NCBI RefSeq assembly: GCF_010500835.1
Contig: NZ_JAAAMJ010000006.1
Coordinates: forward strand, 1 to 64,000
Direction: 5' to 3'
DNA length: 64,000 nucleotides
From: Aurantimonas aggregata
GTDB lineage: Bacteria; Pseudomonadota; Alphaproteobacteria; Rhizobiales; Rhizobiaceae
Position numbers and translations under genes: made by a program
In this document: positions 1-8,512 of the stretch, piece after piece
Layout: each line of letters opens with the position of its first letter
How positions within the stretch are numbered: position 1 is the first letter of the stretch
The notes under the pieces: model-generated
What the model was told of the DNA's origin: nothing
What the model saw: only the letters and a program-made list of their open reading frames with translations
Database searches by the model: none

Positions 1-171
1 GGCGCCAATCTGACGACCGCCCCGGCCGTCGCCCCCGCTCGCCCCGAAACCGCAACCTCAAAACCCGAACATCCCGAACCGCGCCGCCACCGCGAGCGCG
101 CCCGAAAAGCATGGGCGACACCGACCCGACAGTGCCGCCAACGTCCAACGGGACTGTCAGGCGCGCCCTGA
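1..171 (+). CDS. Possible C-terminal fragment, unknown
   Basis: A plus-strand frame is open from the window edge to a TGA at 169-171 and encodes a Pro/Ala/Arg-rich tail of 56 residues. Early codons are rich in G/C at the third position, as in real genes here, but the composition alone is weak evidence. No family is recognised. It could be the end of a chromosomal or phage gene that starts outside the window, or a chance opening in GC-rich DNA. Confidence 0.15.
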   Translation, partial: GANLTTAPAVAPARPETATSKPEHPEPRRHRERARKAWATPTRQCRQRPTGLSGAP

Positions 172-503
172 TGCATGATCCGGGCTAGAGTTTCAAGCGC
201 GATCCCTAGATCCCACTGTCCTTTGACGTCCGAAGGATCTGTGGATTCGAGAAAATCGTACTGCGGATAAAGGGTCTTTGCCTGCGTCAAGCCCCCTTCC
301 CAGCCGGCATCTAGCCCGAGATAGCGGGAAGGGACGAAGGACAGGTATTCCAGTGATCGGGCATTGAAACAGCCCAGCTCCAAGACGGAGCCGCTCATGC
401 CTTCTGTTTGTTTGCGGAGCCAGTGGAACCTGCCCTCATGCACCGCTTTCCGGAAGCCTCCGGAGAATAGCCGCTCGTCGTAGCCTTTGGAGTGTTGCTT
501 CAT
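160..503 (-). pseudogene. SAM-dependent methyltransferase, truncated
   Basis: Starting at ATG 503, the frame encodes a class I methyltransferase N-terminus: motif I VLELGCFNARS near residue 43, an acidic strand-2 end YLGLDAG and a strand-4 segment WDLGIALETL near residue 99. After about residue 113 (base 165) the protein turns into an Arg/Gly/Ala-rich stretch unlike the family. The frame then stays open to the window edge without family character. It lies 113 bp beyond the last virion gene on the same strand, a common place for phage glycan- or tail-modifying enzymes. The break may be a prophage or recombination junction, or a deletion. The target of methylation cannot be inferred. Confidence 0.5.
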
Positions 504-616
504 ACGCCCTGTCCGCTGCCGCCATTGGTGCGGCACCAAACTCCGACGAGAGACACCCGTCAAGGGCTACGACTGTGTATGTTCCTAGCAGGCTGCCAGA
601 TCCGCGAGGGGCCGGG

Positions 617-895
617 TCACACCTCGAGCGCATCCGCAAATTCGGGGCACTCACGAGTTAGCGCCTCATATGCCTGGAGTCCGATCCGGTCGGCACCCTT
701 CGACAGATCCGCCTCGAATTCTATTACTCTTTCCCAGACCTTCTCAAATCTCCTCTCAAATGCTTCTTGAGAGATGAAGCCCCGGAAAATCACAACGCTC
801 GGGGCGTGCTTACTCAGCGTGTCGAAATTATTCAGCCGGATGTAGAGTTCACGCTCTTCACCAGAGTCTGTTCTGGTGACAACCTTGATAGCCAT
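617..895 (-). CDS. Small acidic phage protein, unknown
   Basis: 92 residues, starting at ATG 895 with an AAAGGA ribosome binding site, 13 bp after the tailspike stop. A longer frame extends upstream but would overlap the tailspike, so the ATG with the binding site is preferred. The protein is charged, with a predicted helical middle (ISQEAFERRFEKVWERVIEFEAD) and no membrane segment or signal peptide. No family is recognised. Position right after the tailspike suggests a tailspike chaperone, an assembly factor or a virion accessory protein; this is inference only. Confidence 0.65.
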   Translation of the reverse strand: MAIKVVTRTDSGEERELYIRLNNFDTLSKHAPSVVIFRGFISQEAFERRFEKVWERVIEFEADLSKGADRIGLQAYEALTRECPEFADALEV

Positions 896-908
896 TTCAC
901 TTGATCCT

Positions 909-3365
909 TTAAGCTGCGATTGCGCCAGCCGTCTTGATGACGGCGGTTGATCCGATTGTTCCTGATGTCGTGCAGACGTAGTACATGCTACCGCCCGAGG
1001 AGAGGTTGAACTCCTCCCACACATCCCCGCGCACGGCCTCGCCGCTTGTGGGTGCGCCTATCGTTCCGGTTCGCTTGCGGAAATTGCTGGTCGCGAGGCT
1101 AGCCAGGCCCCGGCCTATGTAGGTCCCGCGCGGCGTGACGTTCCAGCCAGCACCCCAAGGATGACTTTCATCTGTGAAGTATGCTCCGACGTTATTAGCG
1201 GGGCTGCCCACGAACCAGCCCCACAATCCCGCCTGACCGAGGCCGCTGCTAGAAGGTTTGAATTGCATCACGGCGGGGCCGCCAACAGCACTTGCACCAA
1301 TCGAAATCGGCTGGTTTATGCCGCCAACAGTAACTAAATATTCAAGTCCCTCTAAACCAAATCGGCTTGACGACATTATCATTCCGAAATCGATGTCGGC
1401 TCCGCGCACCGCACCGCCATGGACGTTTCCAGTTCGGGCGCCACCCAAAGTACCTCCATCCACGGTAGTCCGACGGGAGAACGAACACGGATGCCCAGGT
1501 TCAGAGTAACACCCGTTAAACTTTGTGTATGCATTGGGGTAAACGGTCATGTAACAACCGTTTGCTCCTTGGGCGTGAGTCCCATTAAAGAGTGATCCAA
1601 GAAATGATTCGTCGACGAAGCAGTATGCACTTGAAGAATGTGTATAAACGTCGTTTATTTTAACGATATTCCCGTTTACCCCCATAATTACAACGTTGTT
1701 CTTGTTCCCGAACGAATATCCGTAGTTCAGAACAGACCCGTTCACATTTGCCGCGCTGCCTGTTGGGGTGATTCCTGAGCCACAAAGCAGAATTCCTGCC
1801 CCGGCGAAGTCTCTGGTCACCCACACGCCGTCAGTACGAAACCGACCGGTCGAGAACACACCACAGTCGTAATGGCCGACTATCGCGCCCGTTGCCGCCG
1901 TGGCGGCCCCGACACCCAAGGTTAGCGTGGTTGTGCCCCCGCCTGAAATTATCTGAGTACGGAGATCATCGGAATATTTTATGGACGCATTGGGCACAGA
2001 GATCGTAGGCGCGTTGCTAAGAACGACAGTCCCATTGGAGCCGCTGTTAGACGTACTGACAACATAGGTTCCAGCTGGAAGTCCTGCGCCGACGATATTC
2101 ACCACCATGCCAGGGCACATTCCCACACTGGCGGAGTTGCCAAATCTACGGCAAGTGATCGTTGGATTTCCGGCCTCACAATCAGCTTTGGCAACATTAG
2201 GATTTGCAAGATCATTGGTGTAGCCGGCGCCATTAATATAGATAATTTGGCCGTTTTCAAAATCTCCCGGCGCAGAAAGCGTTAGGATGCGGGTGCCCGC
2301 AGCAATCGTTCCTGTTACGGTGTTGGTGTTCTTCCCACTCGCCCGAGTATCAATATTCTCTATGCACCAATCAGCAGCGCGGGACGTGAACCCGGCACTT
2401 GAGCGACCGATGAATGCGGTCACCCCAGCGGGAACTACAACAACGGAATTGTTACCCGACGAGCCGGTCGCTCCATCACCGTAGAAGGTGACATTCGTCT
2501 CTATGACGGTGGTCTTCGACTTGTAATACTGCCCCACCACGCGGATGCGCCCGCCCAGCAGCCCGAGAAAATCGCGTGCGTCCTCGAGCGCCTGCCAGTT
2601 GTCGGTTGCCAGCTCAGGAAAGCCATTCCAATCGGCAACCGCACCGAACTGCCGAATATCAACGACGTCCCCACGGACGAGCTCCCAGCCGGCGCCGTCG
2701 CCGGAAAAGAACCCGCCCGGCTTGGCGCCGTCACCACGTCGATAGAGACCCTCGCCGCCAAAGCCGGGCGCAGCAAAGCCGCCCGTCAGAAGATGCGTCA
2801 ACGCGGGGCCGATTAGCGCGATTTCGGCGGCCGCGCGCGATGAGATCGGAACCGGGTTGAGCGTATCCTTGGCGTAATAGTCGCCGATCAATCCGCGAAG
2901 AAAACTGTCGCCCAATGCACGAAGGGTCGCCTCCAAGGAATCGGCGGAAATGCGCTCGAGGCGTTCGCCCGAAAGATCGACATCGAGCTGGTTGCTGTCG
3001 CGCCGCAGCTCCTGCAGCACCGTGCCTTGGCGCGACAGTTCTCCTTCGAGACCGTTGGTGGAAACCGAACCGCCCCGCGTCACATCGGTTGAGCGTTCGT
3101 GAAGCCGCCGGGAGATCACAACGGCACGCTGACCAAAGGTCAGGGCCGGCGAAAATCGCACGGTGAAATCGTCGAAAAGTAGGCCGGCCAACTTGGCGAC
3201 CGTCACCGGCTCGAGCGCGAAGTTTCCCGTACCGCGATCGACTTCCGCAATGATGTCGGCGGGATCCCAGATCTTGAACGCAAACGGCCCATAGGTGGCA
3301 TTGCCATCGCCAGCAATGGGGGGTGAGGCGCGGAACGATCGGGGCAAAGGATAGGGATTTGTCAT
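909..3365 (-). CDS. Tailspike / tail fibre with beta-helix domain
   Basis: 818 residues. Residues 23-42 (TYGPFAFKIWDPADI) resemble the N-terminal tail-attachment domain of podovirus tail fibres. Residues 110-160 are helical and probably trimerising. From residue about 234 (DVVDIRQFGAVADWNG) comes the typical entry to a pectate-lyase-3-like right-handed beta-helix, followed by a long Ser/Gly/Asn/Thr-rich repeat region to about residue 700. Such spikes bind and often cleave capsular or O-antigen polysaccharide. The place in the order matches T7 gene 17, last of the large virion genes. Codon use in the beta-helix is lower in GC than in the neighbours, which fits horizontal exchange of host-range domains. 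Catalytic residues cannot be assigned. Confidence 0.85.
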   Translation of the reverse strand: MTNPYPLPRSFRASPPIAGDGNATYGPFAFKIWDPADIIAEVDRGTGNFALEPVTVAKLAGLLFDDFTVRFSPALTFGQRAVVISRRLHERSTDVTRGGSVSTNGLEGELSRQGTVLQELRRDSNQLDVDLSGERLERISADSLEATLRALGDSFLRGLIGDYYAKDTLNPVPISSRAAAEIALIGPALTHLLTGGFAAPGFGGEGLYRRGDGAKPGGFFSGDGAGWELVRGDVVDIRQFGAVADWNGFPELATDNWQALEDARDFLGLLGGRIRVVGQYYKSKTTVIETNVTFYGDGATGSSGNNSVVVVPAGVTAFIGRSSAGFTSRAADWCIENIDTRASGKNTNTVTGTIAAGTRILTLSAPGDFENGQIIYINGAGYTNDLANPNVAKADCEAGNPTITCRRFGNSASVGMCPGMVVNIVGAGLPAGTYVVSTSNSGSNGTVVLSNAPTISVPNASIKYSDDLRTQIISGGGTTTLTLGVGAATAATGAIVGHYDCGVFSTGRFRTDGVWVTRDFAGAGILLCGSGITPTGSAANVNGSVLNYGYSFGNKNNVVIMGVNGNIVKINDVYTHSSSAYCFVDESFLGSLFNGTHAQGANGCYMTVYPNAYTKFNGCYSEPGHPCSFSRRTTVDGGTLGGARTGNVHGGAVRGADIDFGMIMSSSRFGLEGLEYLVTVGGINQPISIGASAVGGPAVMQFKPSSSGLGQAGLWGWFVGSPANNVGAYFTDESHPWGAGWNVTPRGTYIGRGLASLATSNFRKRTGTIGAPTSGEAVRGDVWEEFNLSSGGSMYYVCTTSGTIGSTAVIKTAGAIAA

Positions 3366-3427
3366 GCCGGACCTCGCTTATGGTCCGGCTAGAATGACTC
3401 GCGCGACAGTCGCTTAATTGCCGACGC

Positions 3428-5995
3428 CTAACGGTTCGTTATCGCCGGCGCGCGGGCGAGCTCGGTCTGTCCGGGCGGCCACCAGTATTCCTGCCCGGTC
3501 TGCGATTTCAGCTGCGAAGCCTTCGCCTTGAAGCTCTTGTCGGCGTCGGGATCGACCAGCCATTGCAGCTGGTCGAGCATCAGCCGGCGATAGGCGCCGC
3601 GCGTTGCCCACCAGGACGAGGCGACCGGCGTATAGCGCCCGGCGAAATTGACCGCCTCGCGGCCGAGCTTGGGATCCTCGCCGGTGGCGAATTGGATGGC
3701 GTTGCCGACGGTGAGCTGCGCGGCATCGTCGAGCATGGCGACGCCAGGCCCGATCAGCGTGCCGGCAAAGCCCTGGCCGAAGCGGTTGCTCGAGCCGTTG
3801 ACGAAGTCGCCGAACAGGCCGAAGCCGCCGCCGGTGATCATCGCCTTGAACCAGAAGCTCGGCGCGCTCATGTCCTCGAGATCCTTGCCGTCGGCGAGCG
3901 ACTTGATCTGGATTGCCATCGCGCCGCCCAGCGTGACGCTGAGCACCATGGCGCTGGCATAGGTCGCGGCCGAGCCGCGGCCGCCGGACTGGCTGGCGAG
4001 GATCTGCTGCAGGGCTTCCACCTGCAGCGTCGTGAAGGATAGGCCGAAGCTCTTGAACTGCAGCGCGAAGTCGATCGCCTCGCCCGCCGGCGTGCCGCGC
4101 GGCAGATTGCCGGTGACGAAGCTCCGCGCGTTCGGCGTGCCGGACGGCACCGAGCGTTCCGACCAGCTGGACGTCAGCTCGGCCAGTTTCTCGGCGACCT
4201 CGCGATGCCGGATTGCCCGGAGCTCGGCCTGCGCCGCCGGATCGACGACGGCCTGGCTGGTGTCGATGTAGCGGACTTCGCCGCCCCGCCGGGCGATCTC
4301 GGTCGGGGTCACGAAGCCGGCGGCATCGATGCTCGCCCGCATGATCTCCCAATCGTCGGCATTGATGCCGAAGCCTTCCATTGTCTCCCGCAGCCGTCCT
4401 GGCAGCGCGGCAAAATCCTTGCCGGCCTCGTCGGCGAGCGTCGACTGCCAGGCGCGCGCCTCGACCAGCTTGCGGCCCGTCGTCAGCGGCTTCAGGCCAA
4501 AGACCATCATCGAGCGGTCGACCAGATATTGCGACCAGTTGTGCCCCAGCATCGGGCCGACGAACCGGGCCTCTGCTTCGATCGTGTGAAGGTAGTCGTC
4601 CCATATGACGCCGGCGCGCACGATCTCCTCGCGCTTCGATGCCTTCAGCATCGTCAGCATCGACCCGAAATCCTTCATGATCGGCAGCCCGGCCAGGCGC
4701 CGCGACGCCTGTGCGATGAACGGATCCGTCGTCGCCGCGACGACGCCGGCGGCGCCTAGCAGCGCCGAGTTCATCACATTCTTGACGCTCGCCGTCGTGG
4801 TAGCCACGCCAGACGCCGCAGAGGGTCGGCCGCGCAATTCGGCAAACAGCGCATTCAGCCGCCACTCGGCGAAGGCGCCGGGTTCGGTGCCGCGCGCCCA
4901 TCTTGCCGCGTCCCGCGCCACCTTCGCCAGTGACGCCTTGCCAACGTCGCCTTTGGCGATCTCGGAGCGCACGCCCTGGATCATCCAGTCGACCATCGCC
5001 GTCGGATTGGGGCCGAGCTCCTCGAGCATGGCGATGTCGCGCGCCATGCCGTTGACGTGCCGGAACATCGCCTGCACCGGATCGCCGTCGCCGAACTTGC
5101 CGTTATAGGTCAGCCAGTCGTCGGCCGACTTGAAGGCGATGAAGCGATGATCCTGGCGTTGCGAGGCAAGAGCGCCCTTGCCGCGACCGCCGGCCATCTT
5201 CGGCGTGTGGTGGGCCCAGCCGTTGGTCGTGATCGTCTCGAAGACATGGTCGAGCGCCTGGTCGATGCCGTGCGCGCCGACGGGCTCGCCGGTCAGCGGA
5301 TGGCGCATCTTGTCGGGGTCGACCAGCGGGCGGATGAACGCCTTCCACTGGTCGCGCCCGGCCTGACGGATAGCGAGGCCGTTGTGCGAGTGCGGCAACC
5401 CGAACTCGTCAAGCTTCGCGATCGCGCCGCCGGCGTTGTTGAAGCGCTGACGCAGATCCTCGAACACCGACGACAGCGAGCCGGCGAGGCCCTTGGCCGT
5501 GGCGTCGCCCGACGCCTGGCCGTGCAGCTCGCGCACCACGTCCTTGATCAGCCCGGCGGAGGCGTTGCGCCGGCCCGTCACCAGGTCACGCGACACGGCC
5601 GTCATCAGGTCGGTGAGCTTGCCGTGCGCCATCGACAGGATCGCTTCCTGGCGGCCGCGCACCGAGCTGGCGCCGGCGTAGCCATAATGCGACAGCGTCT
5701 GCACCGCAGCCTCGTACACGTCGGCTTTGCCGTTCTCGTCGCGATAGTCGAGGATCCGGCCTTTCAGCCGCTGGCGGGCCTTCTCCGTCAGCACGGCGCG
5801 GCGGCGCTTCTCGATCGCCTGCGCGCGCAGCTCGACCGCCAGCTCGTCCTGCGCCGCCTTCGCCGCCTGGTCGTCGCCCAGTTGCGCCCGCTTCTGCGCG
5901 AATTTCTGCTCAAAATCGCGATTGAGCGCCTCGCCCTCGTCGCGCGAGATCGCGCCCTGGTCGATCGCCGAATTGATGCAGTCGATGAAGGGCAT
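3428..5995 (-). CDS. Large internal virion / ejection protein
   Basis: 855 residues, start at ATG 5995, 3 bp after the preceding stop. The N-terminal 100 residues are a charged coiled-coil-like segment (EQKFAQKRAQLGDDQAAKAA). The middle is soluble, and near residue 665-690 there is a Gly/Ala-rich apolar stretch (SAMVLSVTLGGAMAI) that could insert in a membrane. No enzymatic motif is recognised. The slot between the other giant proteins and the tailspike corresponds to T7 gp15/gp16, which are ejected with the DNA and extend the tail through the envelope. That role is inferred from position and size. Confidence 0.75.
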   Translation of the reverse strand: MPFIDCINSAIDQGAISRDEGEALNRDFEQKFAQKRAQLGDDQAAKAAQDELAVELRAQAIEKRRRAVLTEKARQRLKGRILDYRDENGKADVYEAAVQTLSHYGYAGASSVRGRQEAILSMAHGKLTDLMTAVSRDLVTGRRNASAGLIKDVVRELHGQASGDATAKGLAGSLSSVFEDLRQRFNNAGGAIAKLDEFGLPHSHNGLAIRQAGRDQWKAFIRPLVDPDKMRHPLTGEPVGAHGIDQALDHVFETITTNGWAHHTPKMAGGRGKGALASQRQDHRFIAFKSADDWLTYNGKFGDGDPVQAMFRHVNGMARDIAMLEELGPNPTAMVDWMIQGVRSEIAKGDVGKASLAKVARDAARWARGTEPGAFAEWRLNALFAELRGRPSAASGVATTTASVKNVMNSALLGAAGVVAATTDPFIAQASRRLAGLPIMKDFGSMLTMLKASKREEIVRAGVIWDDYLHTIEAEARFVGPMLGHNWSQYLVDRSMMVFGLKPLTTGRKLVEARAWQSTLADEAGKDFAALPGRLRETMEGFGINADDWEIMRASIDAAGFVTPTEIARRGGEVRYIDTSQAVVDPAAQAELRAIRHREVAEKLAELTSSWSERSVPSGTPNARSFVTGNLPRGTPAGEAIDFALQFKSFGLSFTTLQVEALQQILASQSGGRGSAATYASAMVLSVTLGGAMAIQIKSLADGKDLEDMSAPSFWFKAMITGGGFGLFGDFVNGSSNRFGQGFAGTLIGPGVAMLDDAAQLTVGNAIQFATGEDPKLGREAVNFAGRYTPVASSWWATRGAYRRLMLDQLQWLVDPDADKSFKAKASQLKSQTGQEYWWPPGQTELARAPAITNR

Positions 5996-5998
5996 GGA

Positions 5999-8512
5999 TC
6001 AGCTCCGGCAGGAATCGACAAGGTCGGCATAGTCGCCGTCGCGATCGGCGCGGACAAGCAGATCCTCGCCGGTCGCATAGACCGTCTCGCCATCGCTCGT
6101 CTTGCCGTCGGGGATGACGTCCCAGATCGAGGCCTGACCTTCGGCCTCGAGCTCGGCCATGGTCGGCGGCATGTCGCCGGCGAGCTCGAGCGCGTCGGGC
6201 GATGCCGGTTCCGGCGCGACATCGGGTCTGAGCTGCGGCTCGGGGGGCGACAGAAGCGATCGCAGCCCGTCGCGCTCTATCAGCGTGCTGACGTCCGAAA
6301 CGAATTGACGGGCTTCCCTGGCCGCGGGAGACCCCTGCGCGAAGCGGACCGCTGCCGCGTTCAGCGCGTCGGAGATCGGGCCGCGCGTGCGGGCGAGCTT
6401 GTCGACGATCGCGCCGACCGTCTCGGCCGTCACCGCGCGGCTGGCATTGCCGGTATTGTCCAGGACGTTGCCGGCGGCCTCGATCACGTCGGCACGCTCG
6501 GCGAGCAGGGCGAACAGCCGCTTGTCGGCCTTCAGCGTCCGGATCGCCTGGTCGAGCACCTTGACGCGCTCGCCGATCAGCGTCTTCGTCAGGTCGAAGC
6601 TGCCGAACATGTCGACCTGGCTTTCGTGCCGCACGCCCGACGCGACAATCTCCTCGAGCAGCAGCCGTGCCGCGCGGTCCGACGCCGGATCGAACTTGGC
6701 GAGATCGGCGATCGCCGCCGCATGCAGCGCCGGATCGGCGATCAACTCGCCGACCAGCGCCGCCTTGTTCTCGTCGACGACGCCGTTGACTGCCATGCCC
6801 CATGCGTCGTCGGAGAGGCGCGCCAGGCCCGTCGCCTTGCGGATCATCGGGCCGGTGGTCGGCAGCGCGTCGTCGAGGATCTCCGGGCGATCGCGCATGA
6901 TTCGGGCCGCGTCGATCGCCTCGCCGGATCCTTCCTGCAAATTTTTCTTGGCGGCCAGCGCACGTACATCCTCGGCCGTCCAGCCATCGGCCTCGCGGAA
7001 CAGATAGCCGTCGAGCCGCACGGTCTCGTCGCCTTCCGCCTTGATGCGCCGCGCCAGGCCCATGCGCTGGTGACCGTCGGCGACATAGCGCTTGCCGTCG
7101 GCGCGTTCGTGCACGATCACCTTGCCGGACGCCGTCGGATCCCACGACTTCACGCCGCGCAGCCGGTCGGTCACGCCGGCTTCGTCGCCGCCGCCCTTGT
7201 ATTGATAGGTCGCTGCGTCCGTCTCGAGCGCGTCCGGATCGAAGCGCTCGAAGGCGACCGGCTTGTCGCGAACCGACAGCGACCGCGCTGGCGCCGGCGT
7301 CGCCTCGGACAGGATAGGCACTTCCTCTGCTGGCCGCGGCGGCTTCTGCACCGCACCGCCCGGCGCCGGACCATCCGCCTCGAGGCGCTCGATGCCCTCG
7401 CGGATCAGTCGCGACGCCTCGTCGGCCGTGATGCCGTCGGGTACCGGGCCGAAGCTCGCCTCGTCGAGCGCCTGCTGCTCGCGGGCGACGTCGAAGACGC
7501 GGGTCTCGAAATCGTCCATGTCGACGCCGAGCCGATCGGCGACGACGCCGAGGTCGCCGGCCTGCGGCTCGCCGATGATCACACGCTCGAGCGCTTCGCG
7601 GCCGGGCGCGTCCGTCACCTTCAGCGCCCGCGCGGCCTCGCCGGCGCCGCGCACCAGGCCGCCCAGCGCGCCGCCGAACAGGCCGGCGAGGCCGACTTGC
7701 TTCAGCGCCGGCACGATGCCGCTTTCGAGACCGTTCTCGGCGCGCCATTGCTGCGCGGAACTCTGCACGACGCCCTCGACGCCGGCGTTGATGATCGCTT
7801 CCGTGGCGATGGTCTGGCCGATCCGGCCGAGCACCGTCCGCGCCGTGCCGGCGCCGCCGCCCAGGAATACGGTCGCGATCTGCAGCGGATCGCGCAGCGC
7901 GCCGCGGAACGAACCGGCGAGCGTCGCGGCGACGCGCGACACGCCAGTCATGTCGCCTTGCCCTGCCGTGGTGAGGCGCGCCTCTGCAGCCGTCACGACG
8001 GCTTTCGTCTCGTCGGCGAAGTCCGGATTGAACAGCGCCGCCTGGTCGGGGAACTTGCCGGACAGCTCGCCCAGCTGGCGGTTGAAGTCGGCCAGCGCCG
8101 TCGCCGCATCGCTCTGGGCGCGCCGGCGCGTGCCGAACGGGTCGATCGGCACCGCGAGCGGCCCGCCGGCGATCGCCGCCGCCTTGGCGGCCTGCAGCGG
8201 GTTCTGCAGCTGGACGCCGGTCGCTTCGTGGATCTGCGCGATGCGCCGGTCATACGCCTCGAGCGCGGCATCCTCGCGCGAATAGGTGTTGTCGATGAAG
8301 GTCTGCGCCTCGTCGGTGGCCGCGTAAAGATCGCCCATCCGGCTGCGCGTCTCGTCGTCGAGGAGGTCGCTGGCGAGATTGCCGTATTGCGTGGCGAGCC
8401 ACACCGACGGCAGGTAGCCGGCGGCGCCGTCGCTGAGGCCCAGCCGCTCGCCCGCGAACGTCATGCCGCGGCCGCCGACGCCGTCGGGGCTTTCCGACAG
8501 GAGCAGGGTCAT
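5999..8512 (-). CDS. Large internal virion protein with ParB-like domain
   Basis: 837 residues. The start is ATG 8512, which overlaps the previous TGA (ATGA), rather than an upstream alternative that would run 94 bp into that gene. Near residue 478 the segment RYVADGHQRMGLARRI matches the DGHxRxxLA signature of the ParB/sulfiredoxin-like nuclease fold, preceded by the expected KVIVHERADGK strand. Apolar Gly/Ala helices lie near residues 190-250. The C-terminus is rich in Pro and Glu. It is one of three giant proteins in the internal-virion slot. ParB-like domains can bind or cleave DNA or bind CTP; which applies here is unknown. Confidence 0.75.
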   Translation of the reverse strand: MTLLLSESPDGVGGRGMTFAGERLGLSDGAAGYLPSVWLATQYGNLASDLLDDETRSRMGDLYAATDEAQTFIDNTYSREDAALEAYDRRIAQIHEATGVQLQNPLQAAKAAAIAGGPLAVPIDPFGTRRRAQSDAATALADFNRQLGELSGKFPDQAALFNPDFADETKAVVTAAEARLTTAGQGDMTGVSRVAATLAGSFRGALRDPLQIATVFLGGGAGTARTVLGRIGQTIATEAIINAGVEGVVQSSAQQWRAENGLESGIVPALKQVGLAGLFGGALGGLVRGAGEAARALKVTDAPGREALERVIIGEPQAGDLGVVADRLGVDMDDFETRVFDVAREQQALDEASFGPVPDGITADEASRLIREGIERLEADGPAPGGAVQKPPRPAEEVPILSEATPAPARSLSVRDKPVAFERFDPDALETDAATYQYKGGGDEAGVTDRLRGVKSWDPTASGKVIVHERADGKRYVADGHQRMGLARRIKAEGDETVRLDGYLFREADGWTAEDVRALAAKKNLQEGSGEAIDAARIMRDRPEILDDALPTTGPMIRKATGLARLSDDAWGMAVNGVVDENKAALVGELIADPALHAAAIADLAKFDPASDRAARLLLEEIVASGVRHESQVDMFGSFDLTKTLIGERVKVLDQAIRTLKADKRLFALLAERADVIEAAGNVLDNTGNASRAVTAETVGAIVDKLARTRGPISDALNAAAVRFAQGSPAAREARQFVSDVSTLIERDGLRSLLSPPEPQLRPDVAPEPASPDALELAGDMPPTMAELEAEGQASIWDVIPDGKTSDGETVYATGEDLLVRADRDGDYADLVDSCRS

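Noticed and set aside
120-180. Left attachment core similar to tRNA-Thr
   Set aside because: The best match is GTGCCGC plus scattered bases; too short to support a recombination core.
436-654. A 72-codon minus-strand frame
   Set aside because: It overlaps the end of the small post-tailspike gene and the methyltransferase start in another frame, with no binding site.
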